Assembly (NCBI RefSeq): GCF_036194065.1
Contig: NZ_CP108095.1
Span: 5,146,001-5,210,000 of the forward strand
Direction: 5' to 3'
Length of the DNA: 64,000 nt
DNA from: Streptomyces sp. NBC_00239
GTDB lineage: Bacteria; Actinomycetota; Actinomycetes; Streptomycetales; Streptomycetaceae
The notes below the pieces were generated by a model. It had not been told where the DNA came from. It ran no database searches and saw only the letters and a program-made list of their open reading frames with translations. The first letter of the stretch is position 1. The number at the start of each line of letters is the position of its first letter. A program made the position numbers and the translations under genes. Shown here piece after piece: positions 26,688-35,351 of the stretch.

Positions 26688-27495
26688 GCGACTGGTGCAC
26701 GGCGTGCGGGGGTACGGGCTCGTCGTCGGGATGTGGATCCGCTCGACGATGACCTACCGGGCGTCCTTCGCGCTCGCCTTCTTCGGGAACCTCGCCACCA
26801 GCGGCCTTGACTTCATCGGCATCTACGTCATGTTCCGCCACATCGACGTCCTCGGGGGCTTCTCGCTTCCCGAGATCGCCCTGCTGTACGGGGCCTGCGC
26901 CGCCTCCCTCGGGCTGACCGACCTGCTGCTCGGCAACACCGACCGGGTCGGCGCCCGGATCCGCGACGGCTCGCTCGACACCATGCTGGTGCGGCCCGTA
27001 CCCGTGTTCGCGCAGGTCGCGGCCGACCGCTTCGCGCTGCGACGGCTCGGGCGGGTGATGCAGGGGCTCGTGGTGCTCGGCTGGGGCGTGGCCGCCGCCG
27101 ACGTGTCGTGGACGGCGGGCCGGGTGCTGCTCGTACCGGTCATGGTGGTCGCAGGCGCGGCCATCTTCGCGGCCGTCCTCCTGGCCGGCGCCGCCTTCCA
27201 GTTCGTCGCCGGAGACGCGGCGGAAGTGCAGAACTCCTTCACGTACGGCGGCTGCACGATGCTCCAGTACCCGCCCACGGTGTTCGGGCGGGAGATGGTG
27301 CGCGGGGTGACCTTCGTGGTGCCGCTGGCCTTCGTCAACTGGGTGCCCGCGCTGTACGTGCTGGGGCGGCCGCAGCCGTTCGGTCTGCCGTGGTGGACGG
27401 CCTTCCTCAGCCCGCTGGTGGCGCTGGCGGCACTGGCGCCCGCGTCGCTGGCGTGGCGGGCGGGGCTTCGGTCGTACCGGAGTACGGGGAGCTAG
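26680..27495 (+). CDS. ABC-2 type exporter permease, second subunit
   Basis: The 271-residue protein starts at GTG 26680, overlapping the previous gene. Helices include SFALAFFGNLATSGLDFIGI, LPEIALLYGACAASLGLTDLL, VLLVPVMVVAGAAIFAAVLLAG, GVTFVVPLAFVNWVPALYVLG and a C-terminal one. DTMLVRPVPVFAQVAADRFALRR is a characteristic cytosolic loop of the family. With the first permease it forms a heterodimer driven by the downstream ATPase. A 157-base gap precedes the ATPase gene, so coupling to that gene is looser. Confidence 0.88.
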   Translation: MGERLVHGVRGYGLVVGMWIRSTMTYRASFALAFFGNLATSGLDFIGIYVMFRHIDVLGGFSLPEIALLYGACAASLGLTDLLLGNTDRVGARIRDGSLDTMLVRPVPVFAQVAADRFALRRLGRVMQGLVVLGWGVAAADVSWTAGRVLLVPVMVVAGAAIFAAVLLAGAAFQFVAGDAAEVQNSFTYGGCTMLQYPPTVFGREMVRGVTFVVPLAFVNWVPALYVLGRPQPFGLPWWTAFLSPLVALAALAPASLAWRAGLRSYRSTGS

Positions 27496-27652
27496 CGGGG
27501 TGGGGTGGGGGGCGGAGAGGAGGGGGAGGGGAGGGGGGAGGTGAGGGGAGTGGGCCGGGGTGGGTGGGGCTTCGGTGTGGGGGCTTCTGTTGGTGGGGCT
27601 TCGGTGGGGGCCTTCTGTTGGCGGGTGGGCTGGGTCGTGGAGAGGCAGTGCG

Positions 27653-28723
27653 TTGATTCGGGTGGACGGCGTGGAGAAGGTCTTCGACGTGCGGAAGCGG
27701 ACTGGGTGGTTCAAGCGTGAGCGGCGCCGGGTGCGGGCCGTCGACGGGATCAGCTTCGAAGTGGCGCGAGGCGAGATGGTCGGCTACATCGGACCCAACG
27801 GGGCCGGCAAGTCGACCACGATCAAGATGCTGACGGGGATCCTGACCCCCAGCGCCGGCCGGGTGCGGGTCGCCGGCATCGACCCGGCGCGCGACCGGAC
27901 CCGGCTCGCGCAGCGGATCGGTGTCGTGTTCGGGCAGCGCACCACCCTGTGGTGGGACCTGCCGCTGAAGGACTCGTACGGGCTGATGCGGCGGCTGTAC
28001 CGGATCCCTGACGCGCGGTACCGGGAGAACCTCGGCCGGTGCGTGGAGCTGCTGGAACTGGAGAAACTGCTGGACGTGCCGGTCCGGCAGCTGTCCCTGG
28101 GGCAGCGGATGCGCGGTGACATCGCGGCGGCGCTGCTCCACGACCCGGAGGTGCTGTACCTCGACGAGCCGACCATCGGGCTCGATGTGGTGAGCAAGGC
28201 CAAGGTGCGGGGGTTCCTGCGGGACATGAACGCGGAGCAGGGGACGACGGTCCTGCTGACGACCCACGACCTCCAGGACATCGAACAGCTCTGCGCGCGG
28301 GTGATGGTCATCGACCACGGGCGGCTGATGTACGACGGGGCCCTGGCGGGGCTGCACTCGGTGGGGGAGAGCGAGCGGACCCTGGTGGTGGACCTGGAAC
28401 GGGAGCTTCCGGCGGTGGAGGTGCCGGGCGCGCGGGTGGTGAAGGTGGAGGGCCCGCGGCAGTGGCTCGCCTTCCCGGCGTCGGAATCGGCGGCCCCGCT
28501 GGTGGCGGCGGTCGCCGCGCGGTACCCGCTGGTCGACCTGTCCGTACGGGAGCCGGACATCGAGGACGTGATCGCGCGGATGTACGCGGGAGGGGGCGGG
28601 GAGCCTGGCGGGGAGCGGGGTGTGGAGCAGAGCGTGGAGCAGAGCGTGGAGCGGGGTGTGGAGCAGAGCGTGGAGCGGGGTGGGTGGGGGCATGTGGAGG
28701 CAGGCGGGGGTGGGGTGGGCTGA
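27653..28723 (+). CDS. ABC exporter ATP-binding protein
   Basis: The 356-residue ATPase starts at TTG 27653 (LIRVDGVEKVFD), with GGAGAGG 7 bases upstream; no better start fits the family N-terminus. It carries Walker A GPNGAGKST, Q-loop VVFGQRTTLWWDLP, signature LSLGQRM, Walker B VLYLDEPTIGLD, and the H-loop TTHDLQDIEQL. Its N-terminal VRAVDGISFEVARGEMVGYI fits the ABC-2 exporter class. After the ATPase core, residues 240-320 form a C-terminal regulatory domain. The last 40 residues are low-complexity (VEQSVERGVEQSVERG), encoded by tandem repeats, and look like a recent expansion. Confidence 0.9.
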   Translation: MIRVDGVEKVFDVRKRTGWFKRERRRVRAVDGISFEVARGEMVGYIGPNGAGKSTTIKMLTGILTPSAGRVRVAGIDPARDRTRLAQRIGVVFGQRTTLWWDLPLKDSYGLMRRLYRIPDARYRENLGRCVELLELEKLLDVPVRQLSLGQRMRGDIAAALLHDPEVLYLDEPTIGLDVVSKAKVRGFLRDMNAEQGTTVLLTTHDLQDIEQLCARVMVIDHGRLMYDGALAGLHSVGESERTLVVDLERELPAVEVPGARVVKVEGPRQWLAFPASESAAPLVAAVAARYPLVDLSVREPDIEDVIARMYAGGGGEPGGERGVEQSVEQSVERGVEQSVERGGWGHVEAGGGGVG

Positions 28724-28781
28724 GGGGCCGGGTGCATCGGCAGGCCTACAACTCCCGGTGGTTGCTGCATAGTCTGACGCC

Positions 28782-29540
28782 ATGAGCGACGAGCTGCCCG
28801 AGCTGAGGGCGTCGGATGCCGACCGGGAGCGGGTGGTGGAGCGCTTGCGCGAAGCCGTCGCCGAAGGGCGGCTCGACATGGACGAGTTCGAGGAGCGGAT
28901 GGAGGCGGCCTTCGCCTCCCGTACGTACGCGGAGCTCGCGCCGCTGACGCGGGACCTGCCGGCGGAGGGCGGGCCGCACGCGGGGCCGTATCCGGGGCCG
29001 TATCCGGGGATGCATGCGGGGATGCCTGCGGGGATGCCTGCGGGGATGCACGCGCCGTCGGTGTCGCTTCGGAAGGGCCGGGGCCAGGGTGGCGTGGATG
29101 CCGACGGGCGGGCGGTCAACTGGCCGGCCCGGATCGGGGGCGAGGCCGGGGCGGCCACCGCGGTGGCCGTGATGGGAGCCTTCGAGCGCACGGGCGGGTG
29201 GACGGTGCCCCGCCGGATGAACGCGGTGGCCGTGTGGGGCGGCGGCAAACTCGACCTGCGCGAGGCCCGGTTCGAAAGCCACGAGGTCGTCATCAACTGC
29301 GTGGCCGTCATGGGCGGCATCGAGATCATCGTCCCGCCGGGCCTGGAGGTCCAGGTCCAGGGCATCGGCATCATGGGCGCCTTCGACACCCGAACCTCCC
29401 CCCAATACACCCCCACCGACCCCTCGGCCCCCCGCGTCATCGTGACGGGCCTCGCGTTCTGGGGCGGCGTGGAGATCAAGTACAAGGGGGCGAAAGGGGT
29501 GAAAGGAGTGAAAGGGGTGAAGGGGATTGGTGGGGGGTAG
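28782..29540 (+). CDS. DUF1707 and LiaF-like (cell-wall stress) domain protein
   Basis: The 252-residue protein begins with the DUF1707 domain: ELRASDADRERVVERLREAVAEGRLDMDEFEERMEAAFA, in which the LREA..GRLDxxEFEERxxxA pattern is diagnostic. The central part is a Gly/Met/Pro-rich linker with repeats MPAGMPAG. The C-terminal domain (from about residue 125) has the beta-rich repeats AVAVWGGGKLDLREA and CVAVMGGIEIIVPPGLEV, as in LiaF-type antibiotic-response proteins. There is no membrane helix. It ends in a Lys/Gly repeat (KGVKGVKGVKG). It is the last gene of the ABC block. A role in envelope stress sensing is inferred from the domain. Confidence 0.85.
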   Translation: MSDELPELRASDADRERVVERLREAVAEGRLDMDEFEERMEAAFASRTYAELAPLTRDLPAEGGPHAGPYPGPYPGMHAGMPAGMPAGMHAPSVSLRKGRGQGGVDADGRAVNWPARIGGEAGAATAVAVMGAFERTGGWTVPRRMNAVAVWGGGKLDLREARFESHEVVINCVAVMGGIEIIVPPGLEVQVQGIGIMGAFDTRTSPQYTPTDPSAPRVIVTGLAFWGGVEIKYKGAKGVKGVKGVKGIGGG

Positions 29541-30765
29541 GGACCCGTCGCCCTCGCTCGTGGGGTTGAGCGGTGTCCGTCCGCCTCCCCTTGCGGTTAT
29601 GCGGTCCCGGCTGAGGTGGGGTGGGGGCTTGGGAGGCCGTCGTTCTTGCCCGGTTCGGTCTTGTGGCGGGGTCGAGTGTGAGTATCCGCGAGGTGCGCCA
29701 CTTTCCCCCCTCGCTCGTGGGGCTTGAGCGGTGTTTGCCCGCCTCCCCTGGGGTTGTGCCGGTTGTGGGTGGGGCGGGGGTGTGGGCTGGGGGAGCGGTC
29801 AGGGCTGTGCGGGCCGATTCGGTTGGCGGGTCGGGGGTCGGGGGTCGGGGTGGTGCGGGGTTTCGGGGGTCCGGTGGCTGCTCGCCAGTCGAGTGTCCGT
29901 CCGGGGCGGGTCGTGGCGTCAAGGGCGCTCCCTGCGGTCGCGTCGCTGCGCGATGGCCCTTCGGGCCACCCTTGACTCCACGACCCGCCCCGGAAGTCCA
30001 CGGACTTGCGACCACCCACCGGAGGGGGAAGCGGCATGGGGGACGGCCCACTCTTCGGCTCCCTTGTGGATAGGCGCGCGGGGTGTCGGCTGGGCCCGCC
30101 CTCCGGGCGAACACCCCCGCCCCAGATCGCTACGCGCTTCTCCCGTCCCGGCGGCAGCCGGCCCGTCTGCGGCCGGACATAAGCACGCATCGGATCGCGG
30201 GCCGACCGCTCGGCTTGGCGGCAGCCGGCTCGTCCGAGGCTCAGGTCTCTGAACTGGGGTTTTGTGGGAAGGTGCTCGCTCGTGGGGAGGAGGGCGGGGG
30301 ACCCCGGAAACGAATCGCGTCCCAGCCGCGCAGCGGCCCCGAATCCCCCGGCCGAGGCCGAGGCTGGCGTACGGCGTACGGGGTAGGGGCAGCCGCCGAC
30401 GGCGCCCAGCCCCCCACTGGAAGCCCCAGCATCTCGATGCCGCTGTACGGGCGGAGCGGGTGGGAGAACACCCCCGCGCGGAGCGCGGGGGCACCCCACC
30501 GGCGGCCGGCCGGTGCACGAAAGCCCCGCCCGGCACGGGCACAGCCGGGACGCGGACCCGCCGGGCGTGGCGGACCCGCGCGGGGGACCCCCACCGGCGG
30601 CCGGCCGGACACGAACGCCCAGCCCGGCCCGGGCACAGCCGGGACGCGGACCCGCCGGGCGGGGCGGACCCGCGCGGGGGACCCCACCGGCGGGGAGCCG
30701 GGCATGTGCGCCCCGCCCGGCACGGGCGTGACACGTGGACCCGCCCGCCAAGCGCAGCGGACCGG
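29541..30765. other. 1.2-kb region with no convincing gene, repeat-rich
   Basis: The open frames here give compositionally biased translations without recognisable motifs. A segment resembling CTCGTGGGGTTGAGCGGTG...CCGCCTCCCC occurs at about 29558 and, diverged, at about 29716, and its first part again near 30276. The section 30497-30756 is a 93-95-bp tandem repeat (separate entry). It looks like a decayed repetitive spacer, perhaps an old element. No transposase, tRNA or attachment site is seen. Confidence 0.6.
30497..30756. repeat. 93-95 bp tandem repeat, two copies and a partial third
   Basis: Copies begin with CACCGGCGG at 30497, 30592 and 30685. Copies 1 and 2 share a long almost identical core (GGGCACAGCCGGGACGCGGA and what follows). 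The third copy breaks off near 30756, ten bases before the SGNH stop. No protein product is apparent. Confidence 0.8.
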
Positions 30766-32133
30766 TTAGCCGAGGACCGCTACGTCGAAGGTGCGGCCCA
30801 TCGCCGCGTAGCCGTCGTCGTTGGGGTGGAGGTGGTCGCCGGAGTCGAATTCCGGCTTGAGGCGGCTGGGGGAGTCGGGGTCGCGCAGGACCCGGTCGAA
30901 GTCCACGACCTCGTCGAAGACGCCGCCCTCGCGGATGCGGGCGTTCACGCTGCGGCGTACGGATTCGCGGGATGCCGCGTACGCCTTGTGTCCGCGGAAC
31001 GGCGGCAGCGTCGTACCGACCATGCGGACGCCCCGCGCGTGCGCCCGCTTGCGGAGTTCGCGGAGGGCTTCGGCGATGCGGTCGGGGTCCGTCTCGCGGG
31101 GGGACTTGAGGATGTCGTTCGTGCCGAGCTGGACGACGACGACGCGCACCCCGGTGCGGGACAGGACGTCGCGGTCGAAGCGGTCGAGGGCCCGCGGCCC
31201 GGTGCCGTCGCGCAGCAGCCGGTTGCCGGCGATGCCCGCGTTGAGGACGCCCAGGCGCGGGGTGCGGCCCTCGCGGAGCCGTTCCGCGAGGAAGTCCGTC
31301 CAGCGGCGGTTCGCGTCGGTGGTGGAGGCCAGGCCGTCGGTGATCGAGGCGCCGAACGCGACGACGGACCCGCGGGCCTCGTCCGTGAAGACGTCCATGG
31401 CGACCAGTTGCCGCCAGGACCGCGTCTGCTCGGTGAAGCCGTCGCCGGTCTCGTCCTCCGTGCTGTCGCCGTCCGCCGCGTACGAGGTCTGGCGCGCGCC
31501 CGGGTGCAGGGTGACGGGGCCGCTGGGCTCCGCCGAGTCCGGGGAGTACGTGCTGACCAGCATGTCCGCGTCCGCGGGGACGGACAGGCGGGCGGCGTCG
31601 CTGGTGACCTCGTCGCCCGGCGGGATCGTCACCTCGGCGGCGCCGCCGAAGGTGAGCGGGACCAGCGAGCCGGGCTGCGCGGCGGCCATCCGGAAGCCCG
31701 GGCCGGTGGCGGCGCCGGAGACCGTGCCGTCCGTGCCGGCGGCCGGCCCGACGGTGGCCCGCCCGATGTGCAGCGGGTGCTTGCCGAACAGGTTGGAGAG
31801 GGTGATCCGTACCCGGCTGCCGCCGATGCTCGTGTGCACGACGTTGCGGAACGTACGGCCCGCGTGGCCGCGCAGGTACGTGTCGGGTTCGGCGTCGACC
31901 GGGGCGGACGACCACGTGCCGACCCAGTGCGGGGTGATCGGTCCGCCGTCGTCCAGGACGCCGCCGCTCGTCGATTCCCGGACCTTGGCGCCGTCCGGAC
32001 CGGATCCCGGGCCCGAGTCGGCGCTCGCGGAGCACCCGCCGGTGACGAGCACCGCCGCTGCCGTCACGAGGGCTGTGCACAGCCGGTGGCGGCGGCGCCG
32101 GTCTGGGTTTCGGCCGGTGCGGGGGGCGGTCAT
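30766..32133 (-). CDS. SGNH/GDSL-family esterase, predicted lipoprotein
   Basis: The 455-residue protein starts at ATG 32133 with GGAGGAGGAA upstream. The signal is lipoprotein-type: basic RRRRHR, hydrophobic LCTALVTAAAVLV and lipobox TGGC. The SGNH motifs are all present. Block I, VVAFGASITDGLAS, holds the nucleophile Ser. Block II is NAGIAGNRLL, block III VVQLGTNDI, and block V SGDHLHPND has the catalytic Asp and His. The 220 residues before block I form a beta-rich domain of the kind found in secreted esterases (GTWSSAPVDAEPDTYLR). The enzyme likely acts outside the cell on ester or acetyl groups. Confidence 0.9.
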   Translation of the reverse strand: MTAPRTGRNPDRRRRHRLCTALVTAAAVLVTGGCSASADSGPGSGPDGAKVRESTSGGVLDDGGPITPHWVGTWSSAPVDAEPDTYLRGHAGRTFRNVVHTSIGGSRVRITLSNLFGKHPLHIGRATVGPAAGTDGTVSGAATGPGFRMAAAQPGSLVPLTFGGAAEVTIPPGDEVTSDAARLSVPADADMLVSTYSPDSAEPSGPVTLHPGARQTSYAADGDSTEDETGDGFTEQTRSWRQLVAMDVFTDEARGSVVAFGASITDGLASTTDANRRWTDFLAERLREGRTPRLGVLNAGIAGNRLLRDGTGPRALDRFDRDVLSRTGVRVVVVQLGTNDILKSPRETDPDRIAEALRELRKRAHARGVRMVGTTLPPFRGHKAYAASRESVRRSVNARIREGGVFDEVVDFDRVLRDPDSPSRLKPEFDSGDHLHPNDDGYAAMGRTFDVAVLG

Positions 32134-32264
32134 GTGCGGAGTTCCTCCTCCGGTGGTGGTTCGCCGGAATGGGGGACGCCGGGAACTCGTGGCGCGTCCC
32201 GGGAGTCGGTCAAGTAGGCGACAGTGGCACGAACGGTACGTGACAGGGGGGAAGGGCAGGACAG

Positions 32265-33575
32265 GTGGGACGTACACAGGACAGTACAGAAGCGCGGGAA
32301 GGCCGGATCGGCGTCTTCGCGTACTCCGCCGCGGACGAGGAGAAGCGTCGCGGAGTGCGCCGGATGAAGACGACGGCGACCGGCCTGCTCGGGCTGGTCG
32401 CCCTGGTCTACGTCCTTGCCAAGTGGGCGCAGCACACGGGTGCGGGCGGCTGGGCCGGTTATGTGGCCGCGGCCGCCGAGGCGGGCATGGTCGGTGCGCT
32501 CGCCGACTGGTTCGCGGTGACGGCGCTGTTCCGGCGGCCGCTCGGCCTGCCCATCCCGCACACCGCGATCATCCCGACCAAGAAGGACCAGCTCGGCGTC
32601 TCGCTGGGCGAGTTCGTCGGGGAGAACTTCCTCTCGTCGGACGTGGTGAGCACCCGGCTGCGGGCGTTGGGGATCGGCGGTCGGCTGGGGGCCTGGCTGG
32701 CCGAACCCGAGCACGCCGACCGGGTCACCGCGGAGTTGGCGACGGCGCTGCGCGGCGCGCTGACGGTGCTCCGCGACTCCGATGTGCAGGCGGTGGTGGG
32801 AGAGGCGATCACCCGCCGGGCGGAGACCGCGGAGATCGCCCCCGGCGTCGGCAAGACCCTGGAGAGGATCGTCGCGGACGGCGGCCACAGGCGGGTCGTG
32901 GACCTGGTGTGCGCCAAGGCCCACGACTGGCTGGTCACGCACGGGGATTCGGTCATGGACGCGGTGCAGGGCGGGGCGCCCGGATGGACGCCGCGGTTCG
33001 TGGACAAGAAGGTGGGCGAGCGGGTCTACAAGGAGCTGCTGCGCTTCATCACCGAGATGCGGGACATGCCGGAGCATCCGGCGCGCGGCGCCGTCGACCG
33101 CTTCCTGGCGGACTTCGCCGCGGACCTCCAGTCCGATACGGAGACCCGGGCGCGCGTCGAGCGGCTGAAGTCGGAGATCCTGGCGCGCGGCGAGGTGCAG
33201 GACGTCATCGCCTCGGCGTGGTCCGCGATCCGCACGATGATCATTTCGGCGGCGGAGGACGAGCGCAGTGAACTGCGGCTGCGGGTCCGGTCGTCGCTGA
33301 TGTCGCTGGGCGCCCGACTGGCCACGGACGGGCGGCTGCAGGCGAAGGTGGAGGGGTGGATCGAGGGCGCGGTGGTCCATGTCGTGACCCGGTACCGCGC
33401 CGAGATCACCTCGCTGATCACGGACACGGTGGCCGGCTGGGACGCCGAGCACACGTCCCGCAAGATCGAGGCGCACATCGGGCGGGATCTGCAGTTCATC
33501 AGGATCAACGGCACGGTGGTCGGCGCCCTGGCGGGCCTGCTGATCTACAGCGTGTCGCGGGCACTGGGGGCCTGA
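32265..33575 (+). CDS. DUF445 family membrane protein
   Basis: The 436-residue protein starts at GTG 32265; homologues share the N-terminal SAADEEKRRGVRRMKTTATG. A helix AAAAEAGMVGALADWFAVTALF is the DUF445 hallmark, followed by RRPLGLPIPHTAIIPTKKDQLG and LGEFVGENFL. The long central part is helical and cytosolic or coiled. The C-terminal hydrophobic segment INGTVVGALAGLLIYSVSRAL is a second membrane anchor. The family is widespread and uncharacterised. It is divergent from the SGNH gene. Confidence 0.88.
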   Translation: MGRTQDSTEAREGRIGVFAYSAADEEKRRGVRRMKTTATGLLGLVALVYVLAKWAQHTGAGGWAGYVAAAAEAGMVGALADWFAVTALFRRPLGLPIPHTAIIPTKKDQLGVSLGEFVGENFLSSDVVSTRLRALGIGGRLGAWLAEPEHADRVTAELATALRGALTVLRDSDVQAVVGEAITRRAETAEIAPGVGKTLERIVADGGHRRVVDLVCAKAHDWLVTHGDSVMDAVQGGAPGWTPRFVDKKVGERVYKELLRFITEMRDMPEHPARGAVDRFLADFAADLQSDTETRARVERLKSEILARGEVQDVIASAWSAIRTMIISAAEDERSELRLRVRSSLMSLGARLATDGRLQAKVEGWIEGAVVHVVTRYRAEITSLITDTVAGWDAEHTSRKIEAHIGRDLQFIRINGTVVGALAGLLIYSVSRALGA

Positions 33576-33825
33576 ACCGGCTGCCGTCCGTTTCGTCGTC
33601 CCCTGGGTTGGTGGGGGAGCGGCCCGGTTGGAGTGGTCCCGGCGTAGTTGGCGTGGCCCGTCCTGGGTCGGCCTTGGTCGTTCTGGGGCGTTCTGGTTCC
33701 TTCTGGTCGGCCTGGGTCGTCCGGCTCAGGCCGGGCCGCCGTCCGGCCCGGCTGTCGGGGGCCCGGCCGCCCGGCCCGGCTGGTGCGGGGGGAGGCCGTC
33801 GCGCCTCCCCCCGGCGGGGGCGGGG
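33576..33825. other. Intergenic region after DUF445
   Basis: The 250 bases between convergent genes contain low-complexity TCGGCCTTGGTCGTTCTGGGG-type variants. No gene is seen, nor a clear terminator. Confidence 0.4.
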
Positions 33826-34125
33826 TCAGGCGCGGTCGGCTACGGCCCAGGAGGCGGCGGCCACCACGCCTGCCGCGCCGAAGACCGCGGGCCAGGCGCC
33901 GATCTTCTTGGCGAGCGGGTGAGCTCCGGCGAAGCCCGCCAGGTAGAGGCCGCCGAGCGCGGCCGCGGCGGGGGCGCCGGCCCGCTGGTGCCAGGCGCGG
34001 GCGGCGACCGCGCCGGCCGCTCCGAGCACGACCCCGCCGAGCGGCCGCTTCCGCGTCCAGCGCGCGACGGCATATCCACCGACCAGTCCAGCAGCGGCCA
34101 CGGCCGCCGACGGCACCTGTGCCAT
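33826..34125 (-). CDS. Small hydrophobic conserved protein, unknown function
   Basis: The 99-residue protein starts at ATG 34125 (MAQVPSAAVAAAGLVGG), with GGAAGGA upstream; an earlier ATG at 34131 overlaps that site. It is Ala/Gly-rich with three hydrophobic segments (AAVAAAGLVGGYAVA, PLGGVVLGAAGAVAARA, AALGGLYLAGFAGA, VFGAAGVVAAASWAVA). The motif HPLAKKIGAWPAVFGAAGV is seen in actinobacterial homologues. It is probably membrane-bound. Its function is not known. Confidence 0.65.
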   Translation of the reverse strand: MAQVPSAAVAAAGLVGGYAVARWTRKRPLGGVVLGAAGAVAARAWHQRAGAPAAAALGGLYLAGFAGAHPLAKKIGAWPAVFGAAGVVAAASWAVADRA

Positions 34126-34173
34126 GTTCATTCCTTCCGCGGTACGTTCGTACATCCGTCCTACCTGTCGAGG

Positions 34174-34350
34174 CTAACGCGGCCGCCGCGCCAGCCCGGC
34201 GGCGCCCGCCAGGCCCAGGACGAGTACGGCCCCGCCGATCACGGTGTCCGGAACCGCGTCCTGGACCGGCCGCGGCAGCATGGCCACGACCCCCAGGACG
34301 AGGAAGAACGCAAGCGCGCAGCCGCCCGCGCCGAGCAGCAGTCTGTACAC
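34174..34350 (-). CDS. Very small membrane protein
   Basis: The 58-residue protein starts at GTG 34350, with GGAGG 6 bases upstream. It has two membrane helices: LLLGAGGCALAFFLVLGVVAML and VIGGAVLVLGLAGAAGLA, joined by PRPVQDAVPDT, and ends RRPR. Open upstream frame is not used. It is one of a row of small membrane proteins. No family is recognised. Confidence 0.6.
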   Translation of the reverse strand: MYRLLLGAGGCALAFFLVLGVVAMLPRPVQDAVPDTVIGGAVLVLGLAGAAGLARRPR

Positions 34351-34565
34351 GAGGCCTCCAGGTCCGACCGGCCATGAACACCCCTTCAACGCGCCCGGGT
34401 CGCGCCACGACACGGCCCCGCGTGTCGGATTTGTCGCACACCCTCCGCTTCTGCGGACGAGCCCCTGGAGGAACCTCCCCGGCGTAGATTCGCTCTCCCG
34501 GAGAGAAATCGCCCGACCCCGCCGCATCCGCCCCAAACACCCGTCTCGCCCCAGGAGCCCCCCAC

Positions 34566-35102
34566 GTGATCTGTTACGGAAAGGCCGTTCTCGACCTCTC
34601 GGACGAGCTGGCCGATGCCTATGCGGAGGTCTTCTCCGCGCCGCCGTGGAACGAGGACGAAGAAACCATTCGTCAGTTCGCCTCCCGGCTCCAGAGCGAC
34701 ACCCGTCGCCCCGGCTTCCGTGCCGCCTTCACCCAGTCCGCCACCGGCATCGACGGCTTCGCCACCGCCTGGATCACCGGCACGGCCTTCCCCACCAACC
34801 GCGCGTACGGGCACGTCACTGCCCAGCTCGGCCGCGCGCGCGTCACCGAATACCTGGTCGGAGCCCTGGAGATAGACGAGCTCGCCGTACGTCCGTACGC
34901 CCGCGGGCACGGCACCGGCCGCGCGCTGCTCGCCGAACTGGCCGCCGACGCCCCCGACTCCCGCGCCTGGCTCCTGACCGCCCGCAAGGCCACCGACACC
35001 GTCGCGACGTACCGCCGCCTGGGCTGGCACGAACTCGCCCCGCTCCCCGGCACGGAGAACGGCATCGTGGTCTTCCTGGCCCCGGGGCATCCCGCGGTCT
35101 GA
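34566..35102 (+). CDS. GNAT-family N-acetyltransferase
   Basis: The 178-residue protein starts at GTG 34566 with AGGAG upstream. The acetyl-CoA pyrophosphate loop is VRPYARGHGTGRALLAEL (R/Q-x-x-G-x-G/A). The preceding strand is YLVGALEIDELAV. The C-terminal segment ATDTVATYRRLGWHELAPL is the usual motif B. Its N-terminus resembles small-molecule or antibiotic acetyltransferases, but the substrate is unknown. Divergent from the small membrane protein genes. Confidence 0.88.
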   Translation: MICYGKAVLDLSDELADAYAEVFSAPPWNEDEETIRQFASRLQSDTRRPGFRAAFTQSATGIDGFATAWITGTAFPTNRAYGHVTAQLGRARVTEYLVGALEIDELAVRPYARGHGTGRALLAELAADAPDSRAWLLTARKATDTVATYRRLGWHELAPLPGTENGIVVFLAPGHPAV

Positions 35103-35351
35103 TGTCCGGCGGTCTGAGGCGGGTGGCCGCGTGGCCGCGTGACCGCGTGACCGCGTGGTCGAGTGGTCACATGATTCGGGGCGGCCGGGGTGGTCCGGGG
35201 TGGTCCGGGGCGGCCGGGGCGGCCGGGGGTGGTCCGGGTTGCGTGATGGCCAGTGTCTGGATTCCGGGCGCCTGCGTCCGGTGGCCCAAGCCCAGTGCTC
35301 TGAGTCGCCGCGGCCCGGATCCGGTGGGCCTCGTCGGGGCATACCGAGGGC
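35103..35351. other. Intergenic region with short CCGCGTG and GGTCCGGGG repeats
   Basis: GTGGCCGCGTGACCGCGTGA-like units at about 35125-35165 and GTGGTCCGGGGTGGTCCGGGG at about 35190-35240 are tandem or interspersed repeats. No gene is seen. The start of the downstream gene at 35352 lies at its end. Confidence 0.5.

Noticed and set aside
30083..30769. 228-codon plus-strand frame in the repeat-rich region
   Set aside because: Arg/Pro/Gly-rich translation driven by DNA repeats, no ribosome binding site and no motif.
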